NCBI GenBank assembly: GCA_019694755.1
Contig: JAIBBI010000022.1
Span: forward strand, 1 to 53,397
Length of the DNA: 53,397 nt
Direction of reading: 5' to 3'
DNA from: Gemmataceae bacterium
GTDB taxonomy: Bacteria; Planctomycetota; Planctomycetia; Gemmatales; Gemmataceae
Positions 17,889 to 26,637 of the stretch are shown piece by piece; the first letter of the stretch is position 1; each line of letters opens with the position of its first letter. Below the pieces are notes generated by a model, which worked only from the letters and a program-made list of their open reading frames with translations, was not told the DNA's origin and made no database searches. The position numbers and the translations under genes are program-made.

Positions 17889-19079
17889 GTGAGTACTGCC
17901 CCGAAAAACGACGGCTGGATGCCCCACGTCTGGGAAGGGGCGGACTTTTTCACTTGGATCCGCTTCCTCCGCGTTCACCACTTCCGAGTCTCACTGCGGT
18001 ATCTGTGGGTCGCCGCCATCGCATCGATCGTGACGTTTATTCACTCGGTCTGCTGGCTGATCCAGCAGATCTTCTGGCGCCACCGCGTCCGGAAGACTCC
18101 CCGGGTCACCGACCCGATTTTCATCCTCGGTCACTGGCGATCGGGCACGACGTTCCTTCACGAGCTTCTGATCCGCGACCCCCGGCACACCTATCCGAAC
18201 TATTACCAGTGCCTGGAGCCCAACCACTTCCTGCTGGCCGAGCGGTTTATCACGCTGGCCATGCCGTACCTGCTGCCGAAGCGCCGGCCGATGGACGACC
18301 TGCCCATCACCTGGGACAGCCCGCAGGAGGATGAATTCGCGCTGATGCTGATGGGCCAACCGAGCTACTACACCCATATCGGGTTCCCGAATACCCGCCC
18401 GGTCGATTTCGACTGGCTTGATTTCCGGGGCATCTCCGAAAAGCGGCAGGACGCATGGTCGGCAGCACTGGAGTCGTTTCTTCGGCAGGTCTCGTTCAAG
18501 AATCCGGGCCGTCGACTCGTGCTGAAGTCGCCGCCTCATACGGCCCGCATCCCCGCACTGGTTCGCCGGTTTCCGAATGCGACGTTCGTCCATATTGTCC
18601 GCGAACCGTACCGCCTGCTGCCCTCGACGATCAAGATGTGGACCGCGCTTTACCACTTCCACACGATGGAAAACGTCGACCTGGGTCAGGTGGAGAAGAC
18701 CGTGCTCGAAGCGGGCCAGCGTCTGTTCCGCGGATACGAAGCCGGGAAAGCGAGCATCCCAGCCGGCCGGCTTTACGAGTTGCGCTACGAAGACTTGATG
18801 GCCCAGCCGCTCGGGGAGATGGAAAAGCTCTACAGGGCCCTCGGCTTGGGCGATTTCACACCGGCGCGGCCGGCCATTGAGGCGTATCTCGCCACTCTGA
18901 AGGACTACAAGCCGACCACGGCCGAAGCGAGCCCGGACGTCCGCGCCAAGGTAGATGAATATTGGGGCGATACCGTGGCGCGGTACGGCTATGCCCGACC
19001 TACTCTGGTCGCGAAGCCCTCTCCCGTTCCGCAGCCTCCTGCAAATACTCTTTCAGGAGCCCTACCTTGTAAGACATGA
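17889..19079 (+). CDS. Sulfotransferase family protein
   Basis: A 396-residue protein. The PAPS 5'-phosphosulfate loop is GHWRSGTTFLHELL (residues about 85-98), and the 3'-phosphate site is IVREPYRLLPSTIKMW with the preceding LKSPPHT. One hydrophobic stretch near residues 35-55 may anchor it to the membrane. The enzyme moves sulfate from PAPS to a carbohydrate or lipid acceptor, not identifiable here; a sulfatase is encoded elsewhere in the window. The GTG start at 17889 is chosen because the upstream ATG at 17778 lies inside the tRNA gene. ATG 17919 is a second option. Its last 80 bases overlap a small convergent gene. Confidence 0.85.
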   Translation: MSTAPKNDGWMPHVWEGADFFTWIRFLRVHHFRVSLRYLWVAAIASIVTFIHSVCWLIQQIFWRHRVRKTPRVTDPIFILGHWRSGTTFLHELLIRDPRHTYPNYYQCLEPNHFLLAERFITLAMPYLLPKRRPMDDLPITWDSPQEDEFALMLMGQPSYYTHIGFPNTRPVDFDWLDFRGISEKRQDAWSAALESFLRQVSFKNPGRRLVLKSPPHTARIPALVRRFPNATFVHIVREPYRLLPSTIKMWTALYHFHTMENVDLGQVEKTVLEAGQRLFRGYEAGKASIPAGRLYELRYEDLMAQPLGEMEKLYRALGLGDFTPARPAIEAYLATLKDYKPTTAEASPDVRAKVDEYWGDTVARYGYARPTLVAKPSPVPQPPANTLSGALPCKT

Positions 19080-19185
19080 ACAGCATCGTGTGATGCAGCG
19101 CCTGATAGGTTTCGTCTTCCGGATCGTCGGAGTAATCCTTCCGTAGCTTGTTAATCTTGTCCAGTAGTTGTTCCGCGGTCAGCAC
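19000..19185 (-). CDS. Small charged helical protein, unknown function
   Basis: A 61-residue protein starting at GTG 19185, preceded by GGGAG at good spacing (7 nt). The sequence is highly charged, with predicted helices (TAEQLLDKINKLRKDY and MSYKVGLLKEYLQEAAER) joined by an acidic DDPEDE turn. It has no signal peptide, membrane helix or recognised domain. Amphipathic composition and a credible ribosome site favour a real gene, even though it overlaps the sulfotransferase end by 80 bases on the other strand. I do not recognise the family. Confidence 0.6.
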   Translation of the reverse strand: MLTAEQLLDKINKLRKDYSDDPEDETYQALHHTMLFMSYKVGLLKEYLQEAAERERASRPE

Positions 19186-19266
19186 GGCTTGCTCCCTGCA
19201 ATTCGATACCATCACTGGTAGGCACATCCCGGCCCGGATGCAACGTCTTGCCGTCGGAGTCGCGAT

Positions 19267-20124
19267 ATGATCGGGTTTCGGACAGTTGTTGCAACGCTCG
19301 CCATCGGGGCCCTGGCGGCCGCACCGCCGCGGGAGATCAAGGTCGGCCTGATCCGCGCCATGCTCCGCGACGTGCCCCGGGCCCGGCAGCAGACGCTGGA
19401 GAAGCAGTTCCGCGAAGTCATGACCGCACAGACCGGCTTCGAGGGCGATGTGGTCATGATGGATGCCGGAGCAGATGCCCGACGGGCCCTAACCGACGGC
19501 GACGTGCAACTGGTCGTGTTTTCGGGGCTCGATTTTGCCTGGAACAGGCCGAAAAACGAGACTCTTCGGCCACTCGTGATCGCGGTGCCGGATCCGGACG
19601 CACTGCGGGCCGTCCTCGTCGTAGCCCAGACCGAACCGGCCAAAGACGTAGCCGGGCTCAAAGACAAAACGCTGGCCCTCCCGTCCGACACCACTGACGA
19701 CGCGTTGCAGTTCCTGACCCGCAAATGCCCCGCGCCCGGCTCCCCTTTGACCGGCCATTTTGCGAAGGTCTCCAATCCTGCGTCGCTCGAAGATGCGCTC
19801 GACGATGTGGTCGATGGCACGGCCCAAGCGGCGCTCGTCGATGCGGCTGCGCTCAAGATGTTCGAGCGGCGCAAGCCGTCGCGTCGGGCTAAACTGCGGG
19901 TTCTTCTTGAATCGACACCCCTGCCGCCCAGCGTCCTCGCGTACCGCAGCGATAAGCTCGATGCCGCGACTGTGACAAAGTTACGCGACGGTCTTCAGAA
20001 CGCTCATTCCACCGAGGCAGGCCAGCGACTGCTGAGCCAGATCCGGGTGAAGCGATTCGACTCGCCCCCGGCCGACTTTGACAAGACGCTCGCCGAGGCT
20101 GCCCGCGCGCTCCCGCCCGGCTGA
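19267..20124 (+). CDS. PhnD-like periplasmic substrate-binding protein
   Basis: A 285-residue protein with a short signal peptide (IGFRTVVATLAIGALAAA) and a two-lobed binding-protein pattern. Typical parts are IKVGLIRAML, the lobe hinge LVVFSGLDFAW, VAGLKDKTLALPS and the C-terminal LRDGLQNAHSTEAGQRLLSQ. This matches the PhnD/phosphate-phosphonate binding family. No ABC permease or ATPase gene is adjacent, so it may be an orphan sensor or scavenging protein and not part of a transporter. The ligand is unknown. Confidence 0.78.
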   Translation: MIGFRTVVATLAIGALAAAPPREIKVGLIRAMLRDVPRARQQTLEKQFREVMTAQTGFEGDVVMMDAGADARRALTDGDVQLVVFSGLDFAWNRPKNETLRPLVIAVPDPDALRAVLVVAQTEPAKDVAGLKDKTLALPSDTTDDALQFLTRKCPAPGSPLTGHFAKVSNPASLEDALDDVVDGTAQAALVDAAALKMFERRKPSRRAKLRVLLESTPLPPSVLAYRSDKLDAATVTKLRDGLQNAHSTEAGQRLLSQIRVKRFDSPPADFDKTLAEAARALPPG

Positions 20125-20165
20125 CCGGGCACGGCCGGCCATTATCCACTCCGGGTCTTAACCGC

Positions 20166-20987
20166 ATGACCATCGGCGAAGCGCTGCTCCTCGGAATTGT
20201 CGAGGGGCTGACGGAATACCTCCCTGTCAGCTCGACGGGTCACCTGCTGCTGACAACTCAGCTTCTGGGATTACAGCAGACCGAGGGCCACAAGGCGTTC
20301 GAAATCGCCGTGCAGGCCGGGGCGATCCTGGCCGTCATCGGCGCGTACGCCCGGGGCATCGGAGAACTGGCTCGCGGCGTCGTCGGCCGGTCCGCGGAAG
20401 GCCGGCAGATCGCCATCCGACTTCTGATCGCATTCGCGGTCACGTCGGTGATCGGTCTCACCCTCAAGAAAGTCATCAAAGAGCAACTCTTCAACCTCTG
20501 GGTCGTTGCCGGCGCATGGATCGTGGGTGGGCTGGCCATATTCATCATCGAGTCCTGGCGCCACCACAAGCCGGGGACGCGGTCGCTCGCCACGATGTCG
20601 ATCGGCGGGGCAATCCTGATTGGACTGATGCAGGCAATCGCTCTTTGCCCCGGCGTGAGTCGCAGCCTCGTCACGCTGGCCGGGGGACTGCTGATCGGGC
20701 TGACGTTCTCGGCCGCGCTCGAGTTCAGTTTCCTGCTCGGCGGGCTGACCCTGCTCGCGGCGGCCGGCTACGAGACGGTGAAGTACTGGTCGGAGCTCCG
20801 AGCGGAGATCGCCCCCGCGCCAGCCGCCGTCTCGCTGGTGGCCGCGACGGTCTCGGCTTTTCTGTGCGTCCGTTGGATGCTCAAGTCGCTCGAAAAATAC
20901 GGGCTCGCGCCGTTCGGCTGGTATCGGATCGCCCTCGGATTACTGACAATTGGCCTGCTGGCGGCACAGGTGATTCAGCCGAAATAA
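20166..20987 (+). CDS. uppP: Undecaprenyl-diphosphatase
   Basis: A 273-residue integral membrane protein of the usual BacA/UppP length with about eight helices. The first active-site block is EGLTEYLPVSSTGHLLL (residues 14-30) and the second is CPGVSRSLVTLAGG, supplying the catalytic Glu, His, Ser and Arg. It removes a phosphate from undecaprenyl diphosphate, recycling the lipid carrier for peptidoglycan and polysaccharide synthesis and giving bacitracin resistance when overproduced. It follows the binding-protein gene by 41 bases. The carrier would also serve the sugar transferase at 46010. Confidence 0.95.
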   Translation: MTIGEALLLGIVEGLTEYLPVSSTGHLLLTTQLLGLQQTEGHKAFEIAVQAGAILAVIGAYARGIGELARGVVGRSAEGRQIAIRLLIAFAVTSVIGLTLKKVIKEQLFNLWVVAGAWIVGGLAIFIIESWRHHKPGTRSLATMSIGGAILIGLMQAIALCPGVSRSLVTLAGGLLIGLTFSAALEFSFLLGGLTLLAAAGYETVKYWSELRAEIAPAPAAVSLVAATVSAFLCVRWMLKSLEKYGLAPFGWYRIALGLLTIGLLAAQVIQPK

Positions 20988-21043
20988 CCCGCGTGTCGAG
21001 ACGGGATCGCCCGCCCCGCCCGGGTCCCGGGACCGGAAAATGT

Positions 21044-21072
21044 TTGCGTAGTTGCAAGGGGACGCTTACAAT
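21044..21072 (+). promoter_or_regulatory. Probable sigma70-type promoter for the BON mini-gene
   Basis: TTGCGT (21044-21049) and TACAAT (21067-21072) are separated by 17 bases, a good housekeeping promoter. Transcription would start near 21079, about 34 bases before the ATG at 21113. Confidence 0.55.
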
Positions 21073-21112
21073 CATCCTCAGGTTTGGCAACCCGGCGTAA
21101 GGGAGTAACGCC

Positions 21113-21328
21113 ATGTCACCTGTCCTTGCCGCCACCGCGGCCCAGACAATCCGAGACTACCCGATTCCGCAGATCCGAGCACTCGACGTGGCGGAGAGCG
21201 ACGACGAAGTCGTCGTCCGCGGTCTGGTCGCCAGCTACTTCCACAAGCAGTTGGCCCAGGAAGCGATCATGCCCGTCCTCGGCGAACGCCGACTGAGGAA
21301 TCTGGTCACCGTGTCACGCATCAGCTGA
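21113..21328 (+). CDS. BON-like mini-protein
   Basis: A 71-residue protein with a GGGAGT ribosome site before ATG 21113. The stretch DEVVVRGLVASYFHKQLAQE followed by RLRNLVTV has the beta-alpha-beta rhythm of a BON domain (strand with Arg-Gly, helix with KQLAQEA, closing strand). There is no signal peptide or lipobox, so unlike OsmY-type BON proteins it is probably cytoplasmic. Small BON-only proteins of this type are frequent in planctomycetes and have no assigned function. The strong promoter suggests steady expression. Confidence 0.75.
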   Translation: MSPVLAATAAQTIRDYPIPQIRALDVAESDDEVVVRGLVASYFHKQLAQEAIMPVLGERRLRNLVTVSRIS

Positions 21329-21382
21329 CCGGCTCGGCCCACATCGCGACGCGAATCCTACGGGAACGGAGGCCCGCGGGTT

Positions 21383-23338
21383 ATGCGGATTTTTGTTCTC
21401 GTCGCTGTCACCATCGCCGGCTTCTCGCTCCTCGCCGTTCCGCTTGTTACTCAGACGCTTCCAGTCGAATCCGACCTCGGGCGGTATCACCTGCCGCTCC
21501 GGCACTTCTATCAGCAGTGCCTTCTTTCCGGCGACGACCCGGGCTGGTGCCCGCATCTTTTTTGCGGCTACGACTGCCACGGTGAAGGCCAGGTCGGCAT
21601 GGACCACCCCTGGCACCGGTTGCTCTACCAGTTCCTGCCCCTGACCACGGCGTTCAACCTCGAGATCTTTGCCAGCTATCCGTTCCTGTTTGCAGGCATG
21701 GTACTCTTCCTCCGGCGTCACGGTCTGTCGAAGGAGGCAGTATTGGCCGGCGCGATTGCTGCCACGTTCTCCGGCTATACTTTGCCGCATTGGCCGCACA
21801 CCAACGCCATCGCCGTGATCGCCCACATCCCCTGGCTGCTCTGGCTGATTGATCTTCTTTTCAACGCAGTCGACACCCGCTCGCGCGTGCTCCCCGCCAT
21901 CGGGATTGCGTTGGCGACCGGTTCGCAACTCTTGCTCGGCTACCCGCAATACGTCTACTTCTCCGGACTGGCCGAGGCCGGGTACGTCGGCGTCCTATTC
22001 ATTACTCGCCGGAACGTGGCACCGGTCTACTGGTCGGTCGGCAAATTGACGGGAATTGCGGTGGGGTTCGCGCAATTCTGGCCTTCGATGGAGGCGGCCC
22101 GACTCTCATCACGGCCCGCCTACGACCCGCAATTTCAGGCCATGCTCTCACTGCCGCCGGCCATGCTACTGCAACTCGTCGCGCCGACCCGGTTCAACGA
22201 GTTCATGCAACTGCACGAATACACCGTGTACGGCGGCATGCTCGCGACGCTCGCCACGGTGTGGTTTCTCTCGCAGCGCAAGTTATCGCTACCCGCATCG
22301 ACGCTCGGCCGGTGGTCGCTCGTGATTCTCGTCGTCGCGGTGCCGCTCGCGCTGGGCCGATTCACGCCTCTCTGGCGGGTGTATACCCGACTGCCGATTC
22401 TCGGCCTGTTCCGGTGTCCGAGCCGATACCTTGTCCTCAGCCACCTCGCGGCGGCCGTTGTCGTGGCACTGTTCGTCGACGATCTGACGAAGAACAACTC
22501 CCGACCCAATCGTCGCTGGCTACTGCTCGTTCTGCCAATAGCTGCCTGGACAATGGCCGGCTCATGGTGGGACACCTGGGTGTCGGCCGAGTCGCGACCG
22601 TTCCTTACTTCCCGGGGCGCATGGGGCGCGATCTCCCTTTCCGTGGGGACGGTGCTCCTCTTGTCGGAGCGTCGGTGCTCCGTTGTCGCAGTGCCTCTCT
22701 TGCTGCTGGCCGGTTTCGCGGATCTGGGCTACTGGGGATTCCGATCCATCGCGGTCTACAAGTTTCTTCCGCTGTCCGAACTCATTGCGCAGGAGCCTGC
22801 ACCGCCCGGCGAGCCGAACGGCCGGCTGGTAACGAGCGACGTTGTCGGCGACACGCTGATGCTTCGCGGCTGGTCATACACAAGCGGTTACGTCGGGCTG
22901 ACGCCGCCGCGGGCTCTCGATTACTCGAAGCCCGAGGTGCAACGATTGGCCGGAACGACCTGGCGGCATGACGGACTCAATTGGCAACCCGTCGACGGCG
23001 CACCACGCCTGAGACTTGCGGCCATGCGAGGAAGCATTGCGTTGACGACTGACCGCCCGGGCCGCGTGGCCGTCAACATCGACACACCCGCCGACGACAC
23101 ATTGATCTTCACCGAGAGTTGGCACCCCGGCTGGCGGGCCGTGCTCGATGGTGAGCCAGTGCCGTTGAAGCGTTACGAGTCGGACTTCCTGCAAATCGCG
23201 GTCCCCGCAGGCCGGCACGTCGTTGAGTTTCGATTCGACTCCGTCCGGCGAACGCAGGGCCGGTGGGTTTCTGCGGCTGCATTGCTCCTGTGCATACTGC
23301 TCGGCGTCTGGTACACGCGGCATCCCCGGTTAGAATGA
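21383..23338 (+). CDS. YfhO-like polytopic membrane protein
   Basis: A 651-residue protein with about 11-13 hydrophobic helices over residues 1-460, and a C-terminal extracytoplasmic domain with the YfhO pattern: FTESWHPGWRAVLDGEPVPL, then PAGRHVVEFRFD. A last helix and a basic end close the chain. YfhO proteins are GT-C-like membrane glycosyltransferases acting on lipid-linked sugars, for example for teichoic acid or glycolipid decoration. The early loop with ESDLGRYHLPLRHF could hold the acidic catalytic residue. The stop overlaps a possible ATG of the asd gene (ATGA at 23335), suggesting one transcript. Confidence 0.8.
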   Translation: MRIFVLVAVTIAGFSLLAVPLVTQTLPVESDLGRYHLPLRHFYQQCLLSGDDPGWCPHLFCGYDCHGEGQVGMDHPWHRLLYQFLPLTTAFNLEIFASYPFLFAGMVLFLRRHGLSKEAVLAGAIAATFSGYTLPHWPHTNAIAVIAHIPWLLWLIDLLFNAVDTRSRVLPAIGIALATGSQLLLGYPQYVYFSGLAEAGYVGVLFITRRNVAPVYWSVGKLTGIAVGFAQFWPSMEAARLSSRPAYDPQFQAMLSLPPAMLLQLVAPTRFNEFMQLHEYTVYGGMLATLATVWFLSQRKLSLPASTLGRWSLVILVVAVPLALGRFTPLWRVYTRLPILGLFRCPSRYLVLSHLAAAVVVALFVDDLTKNNSRPNRRWLLLVLPIAAWTMAGSWWDTWVSAESRPFLTSRGAWGAISLSVGTVLLLSERRCSVVAVPLLLLAGFADLGYWGFRSIAVYKFLPLSELIAQEPAPPGEPNGRLVTSDVVGDTLMLRGWSYTSGYVGLTPPRALDYSKPEVQRLAGTTWRHDGLNWQPVDGAPRLRLAAMRGSIALTTDRPGRVAVNIDTPADDTLIFTESWHPGWRAVLDGEPVPLKRYESDFLQIAVPAGRHVVEFRFDSVRRTQGRWVSAAALLLCILLGVWYTRHPRLE

Positions 23339-23364
23339 CCGCTCAGCCATTCGAGGGAGAATTT

Positions 23365-24360
23365 GTGGGCGTGAACCTGGCAGTAGTGGGCGCGACGGGC
23401 GCGGTCGGCGAGTTGATCCGAAAAGTCCTCGACGAGCGGAACTTCCCGATCGAGTCGATTCGATTCCTTGCGTCGTCGCGCAGCGCGGGCAAGCCCGTGG
23501 AGTTTCGCGGCAAGCATTACGAAGTCGGTGCGATCCGGCCCGAAGCATTCGATGGCGTCGACATCGTCCTCAGCAGCACGCCTTCGGGAGTCAGCAGGGA
23601 ATTCAGCCCGATCGCGGCCCGGGCCGGGGCCGTCGTCGTCGACAACTCGAGCGCGTGGCGCATGGATCCGGATGTCCCCCTTGTGGTCCCGGAAGTCAAC
23701 GCGGACCAACTTCACAACATTCGCAAGGGGATCGTCGCGAACCCAAATTGCATTGCGATCCCGCTAACCGTCGCGCTCGCACCGCTGCACCGGGCGGCCG
23801 GGATCAAGCGAGTTGTCGTCTCCACGTATCAGTCCTCGTCCGGTAAAGGTGCGAAAGGTCTCGCCGACCTGGACGCTCAATTGGCGGCCCTAGGACAGGG
23901 CAAGCCGGTTCCCGCGCCGCAGGCGCACAAGGCCCGGCTCGCCGGCAACGTGTTGCCGCACGACTGGACGACCGACCCGGATGGTTTCACCGAGGAAGAA
24001 ACCAAAGTCGTGCAGGAAACGAGGAAGATCCTGGGGTCGGATGTCCCGGTCGTCGCGACCTGCGTGCGCGTGCCGGTCCGCGTGAGCCACAGCATCTCCG
24101 TGACGGCAGAATTCGAACGGGCCCTCTCGGTCGACGATGCGAAAAACGCTTGGCTGAAGGCGGCGGGCGTGGTGCTGCCCGACGCGGTGCCGCTGCCGCT
24201 CGATATCGAGGGCCGCGACGAAGTATTCATCGGACGGGTTCGGAAAGACCCGACGGTGGCCAACGGCCTCGTGTTCTGGGTGGTCGCCGACAATCTCCGC
24301 AAGGGTGCGGCCACCAATGCCGTGCAGGTCGCGCAGGCCCTGCTGGCGATGCGAACATGA
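23365..24360 (+). CDS. asd: Aspartate-semialdehyde dehydrogenase
   Basis: A 331-residue enzyme. NADP binding is by NLAVVGATGAVGE at the N-terminus, the catalytic Cys is in VANPNCIAIPLT, the substrate loop is STYQSSSGKGAKG, and the conserved Arg/His block is RVPVRVSHSISV. It reduces aspartyl phosphate to aspartate semialdehyde for lysine/diaminopimelate, threonine and methionine. The start GTG 23365 follows GAGGGAG by five bases; ATG 23335, overlapping the previous stop, is the alternative and would add ten residues. The stop overlaps the truA start (ATGA). Diaminopimelate supply and the nearby metK fit the methionine and cell-wall theme, but that link is loose. Confidence 0.95.
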   Translation: MGVNLAVVGATGAVGELIRKVLDERNFPIESIRFLASSRSAGKPVEFRGKHYEVGAIRPEAFDGVDIVLSSTPSGVSREFSPIAARAGAVVVDNSSAWRMDPDVPLVVPEVNADQLHNIRKGIVANPNCIAIPLTVALAPLHRAAGIKRVVVSTYQSSSGKGAKGLADLDAQLAALGQGKPVPAPQAHKARLAGNVLPHDWTTDPDGFTEEETKVVQETRKILGSDVPVVATCVRVPVRVSHSISVTAEFERALSVDDAKNAWLKAAGVVLPDAVPLPLDIEGRDEVFIGRVRKDPTVANGLVFWVVADNLRKGAATNAVQVAQALLAMRT

Positions 24361-25106
24361 ATCCGGTCCGCAATCTCGTCTACCTGCTGGCCTACGACGG
24401 GACCGACTTCAACGGCTGGCAGACGCAGCCGGGCTACAGGACGGTGCAGGAGACGCTCGAAACCGCGACCGCGACCATGACCGGCGGGACCCGGGTCCGA
24501 CTCAACGCCAGCGGCCGGACCGACGCCGGCGTTCATGCCGTGGGTCAGGTGGCGAACTTCCTGACGACCGCCCCCTACCCATGCGACGCCTTCCTCCGCG
24601 CCGTGAATACTCGGTTGCCGGCCGATGTCGTCGTCCACCGGGTCTGGGAGGCCGCCCTGCCCTTCGATGCGAACAAGGACGCGAAGCGAAAGCTGTACCG
24701 CTACGTGATCCGCAACGCGCCGACGGCCGACCCGTTTCTGCGGAAGTACTCGCATCATGTGAAGAAGAAACTGGATGCCGCCGCGATGCACCGGGCGGCC
24801 CAGCACCTGCGGGGCCGGCATGATTTCCACAGCTTCGAGACCGAATGGCCCAACCGGCTGAGCAGCGTGCGGACAATCACGCACATCGCGGTGAACCGGT
24901 TCGGCGACTACCTATGGCTCGACGTGGAGGCCGACGGGTTCCTGTACAACATGGTGCGGGCCATCGCCGGCACCCTCATTGAAGTGGGTCGTGGACAACT
25001 CACCGAGTCGCAGGTCGGCGAAATTCTCCGGGCCGAGGACCGTTCGAAGGCCGGCGACACGGCCCCGGCCGAGGGGCTGTTCCTGATTCGGGTGACGTAT
25101 GAATAG
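24357..25106 (+). CDS. truA: tRNA pseudouridine synthase A
   Basis: A 249-residue enzyme. The catalytic Asp lies in NASGRTDAGVHAVGQ, the N-terminus is YLLAYDGTDFNGWQTQPG, and the family blocks KLYRYVI, HDFHSFE, FLYNMVRAI and GTLIEVGRG are present. It makes pseudouridine at positions 38-40 of the tRNA anticodon arm. The ATG at 24357 overlaps the asd stop by four bases, and the end overlaps aroA by eight, so the three are translationally coupled. Confidence 0.96.
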   Translation: MNPVRNLVYLLAYDGTDFNGWQTQPGYRTVQETLETATATMTGGTRVRLNASGRTDAGVHAVGQVANFLTTAPYPCDAFLRAVNTRLPADVVVHRVWEAALPFDANKDAKRKLYRYVIRNAPTADPFLRKYSHHVKKKLDAAAMHRAAQHLRGRHDFHSFETEWPNRLSSVRTITHIAVNRFGDYLWLDVEADGFLYNMVRAIAGTLIEVGRGQLTESQVGEILRAEDRSKAGDTAPAEGLFLIRVTYE

Positions 25107-26403
25107 CCGGGCGTATCCCGACCGATTGGCCATCGAACCGATCAGCCGACCGGCCTATGCGTCTGTCAGTGTCCCCGGCAGTAAGAGCATGACCAACCGC
25201 GCGCTCGTGCTGGCGGCCCTCGCGAGTCAGTCTGGCCCGGGCCTCATCCACGGTGCCTTGCAGTGCGACGATTCAGAGGTCATGATCGAATCGTTGGGCC
25301 GACTCGGCTTCGAGATTACCGTCGACTGGCACAACGAGCGGATCAGCGTCGCCCACCATTCCGGAGCTTTGATCCCGGCCGATCACGCCGACCTGTTTTG
25401 CGACAACTCCGGCACGACAATGAGGTTCCTCACCGCCCTTGTCGCGGCCGGTCGCGGCCGATTCAGGCTCGATGGTTCTCCGCGGATGCGTGAGCGACCT
25501 ATGGGCGACCTGCTAGCCGCGCTGCGCCAACTCGGGGTGCGGGCCGAAAGTGAATCCGCGAATGATTGCCCGCCCATCGTCGTTGAATCCCACGGCCTTC
25601 AGGGCGGCGACATCACGATCCGCGGAGACACGAGCAGTCAGTATCTCAGCGCGTTGCTGATGGTCGCACCGCTGGCGGCCGGGCCGGTCATGATCACCGT
25701 CGACGGGCCGCTCGTGTCCCGTCCCTATGTCGACATGACGATTGCACAAATGGCGGATCACGGGCTGACCGTGGAACAGGCCGGCAACGCACTCTGGGCC
25801 ATCGCCCCGCAGGCACCGCGTGCTGCGGAGGTCATCGTCGAGGCCGATGCGTCAGCGGCCAGTTACTTCTTTGCCGCCGCCGCGATTCTGCAATCCACGG
25901 TGATGGTCGGCGGATACATTCCTGAACTCATCACTCAGCAGGGCGACATCCGGTTTCTTGATTTGCTTCGTGAGATGGGCTGTCTCGTTAGACGCGATCT
26001 CGTCTGGAACGTCGTTCACGGCCAACCGCTTCGCGGCATCGATGTAGACATGAACGACATCAGCGACACCGTGATGACGCTGGCGGCCGTCGCGTGCTTC
26101 GCCAAGGGGCCGACGACGATTCGCAACGTCGCCCACATCCGGCACAAGGAAAGCGATCGGATTGCCGCCCTGGCGACCGAACTGCGCAAGTTGGGAGTGA
26201 AGGTCAATGAACGGCCCGACGGGCTGACGATCACTCCGGGGCCGATGCACGGCGCGGAACTGGAGACGTACAACGACCACCGCATGGCCATGAGCCTGGC
26301 CCTGATCGGCCTGCGCGTGCCCGGAATCGTGATCAAGAACCCCGGCTGCGTGGCCAAGACATACCCGGGCTTCTGGGACGACCTCGCGAGCCTAAAAAAC
26401 TAG
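25099..26403 (+). CDS. aroA: 3-phosphoshikimate 1-carboxyvinyltransferase (EPSP synthase)
   Basis: A 434-residue enzyme of normal length. The motifs are PGSKSMTNRAL (PEP/shikimate-phosphate Lys and Ser), LFCDNSGTTMRFL, GDTSSQYLSALLM, DMNDISDTVMTLA, IRHKESDRIAAL and ETYNDHRMAMSLAL. It joins shikimate 3-phosphate and PEP in aromatic amino acid synthesis. The ATG at 25099 lies within the end of truA. The run asd-truA-aroA mixes amino acid synthesis with tRNA modification. Downstream is a long imperfect palindrome that may end the transcript. Confidence 0.96.
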   Translation: MNSRAYPDRLAIEPISRPAYASVSVPGSKSMTNRALVLAALASQSGPGLIHGALQCDDSEVMIESLGRLGFEITVDWHNERISVAHHSGALIPADHADLFCDNSGTTMRFLTALVAAGRGRFRLDGSPRMRERPMGDLLAALRQLGVRAESESANDCPPIVVESHGLQGGDITIRGDTSSQYLSALLMVAPLAAGPVMITVDGPLVSRPYVDMTIAQMADHGLTVEQAGNALWAIAPQAPRAAEVIVEADASAASYFFAAAAILQSTVMVGGYIPELITQQGDIRFLDLLREMGCLVRRDLVWNVVHGQPLRGIDVDMNDISDTVMTLAAVACFAKGPTTIRNVAHIRHKESDRIAALATELRKLGVKVNERPDGLTITPGPMHGAELETYNDHRMAMSLALIGLRVPGIVIKNPGCVAKTYPGFWDDLASLKN

Positions 26404-26557
26404 CCACAGATAAACACAGATGAACGCAGATCAGAGTGAAAGATCCCATTGAAAGTCAGATACGGAACAAATCGAACCAATCCATACAGATCTGACCTCT
26501 GACTTCTGACCTCTGGCCTTCGATCTCTGATCTGCGTTCATCCGTGTTCTTCTGTGG
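26404..26557. repeat. Long imperfect inverted repeat, copy 1
   Basis: Arms of 32 bases at 26404-26435 (starting CCACAGATAAACACAGATG) and 26526-26557 (starting TCTGATCTGCGTTCATCCG) pair at 29 of 32 positions. Between them are tandem (T)CTGACCTCTGACTT-like units around 26490-26518. The same arm sequences recur at 47408 and 47542. The element begins right at the aroA stop codon. Confidence 0.85.
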
Positions 26558-26572
26558 CTCAATTGCTTTCAA

Positions 26573-26622
26573 AACAGAAGAACGCAGGGGAGGTCTTTCG
26601 GCCTCACCTGCGTTCTTCTGTT
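26573..26622 (-). terminator. Strong hairpin terminator after the HTH-receiver gene
   Basis: A perfect 16-base stem, AACAGAAGAACGCAGG (26573-26588) against CCTGCGTTCTTCTGTT (26607-26622), extends inward by GAGG/CCTC-type pairing. On the minus strand it is followed by TTTTG. It lies 15 bases after the regulator stop codon and could also halt transcripts from aroA. Confidence 0.75.
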
Positions 26623-26637
26623 GCTTGCAACTTCTTG

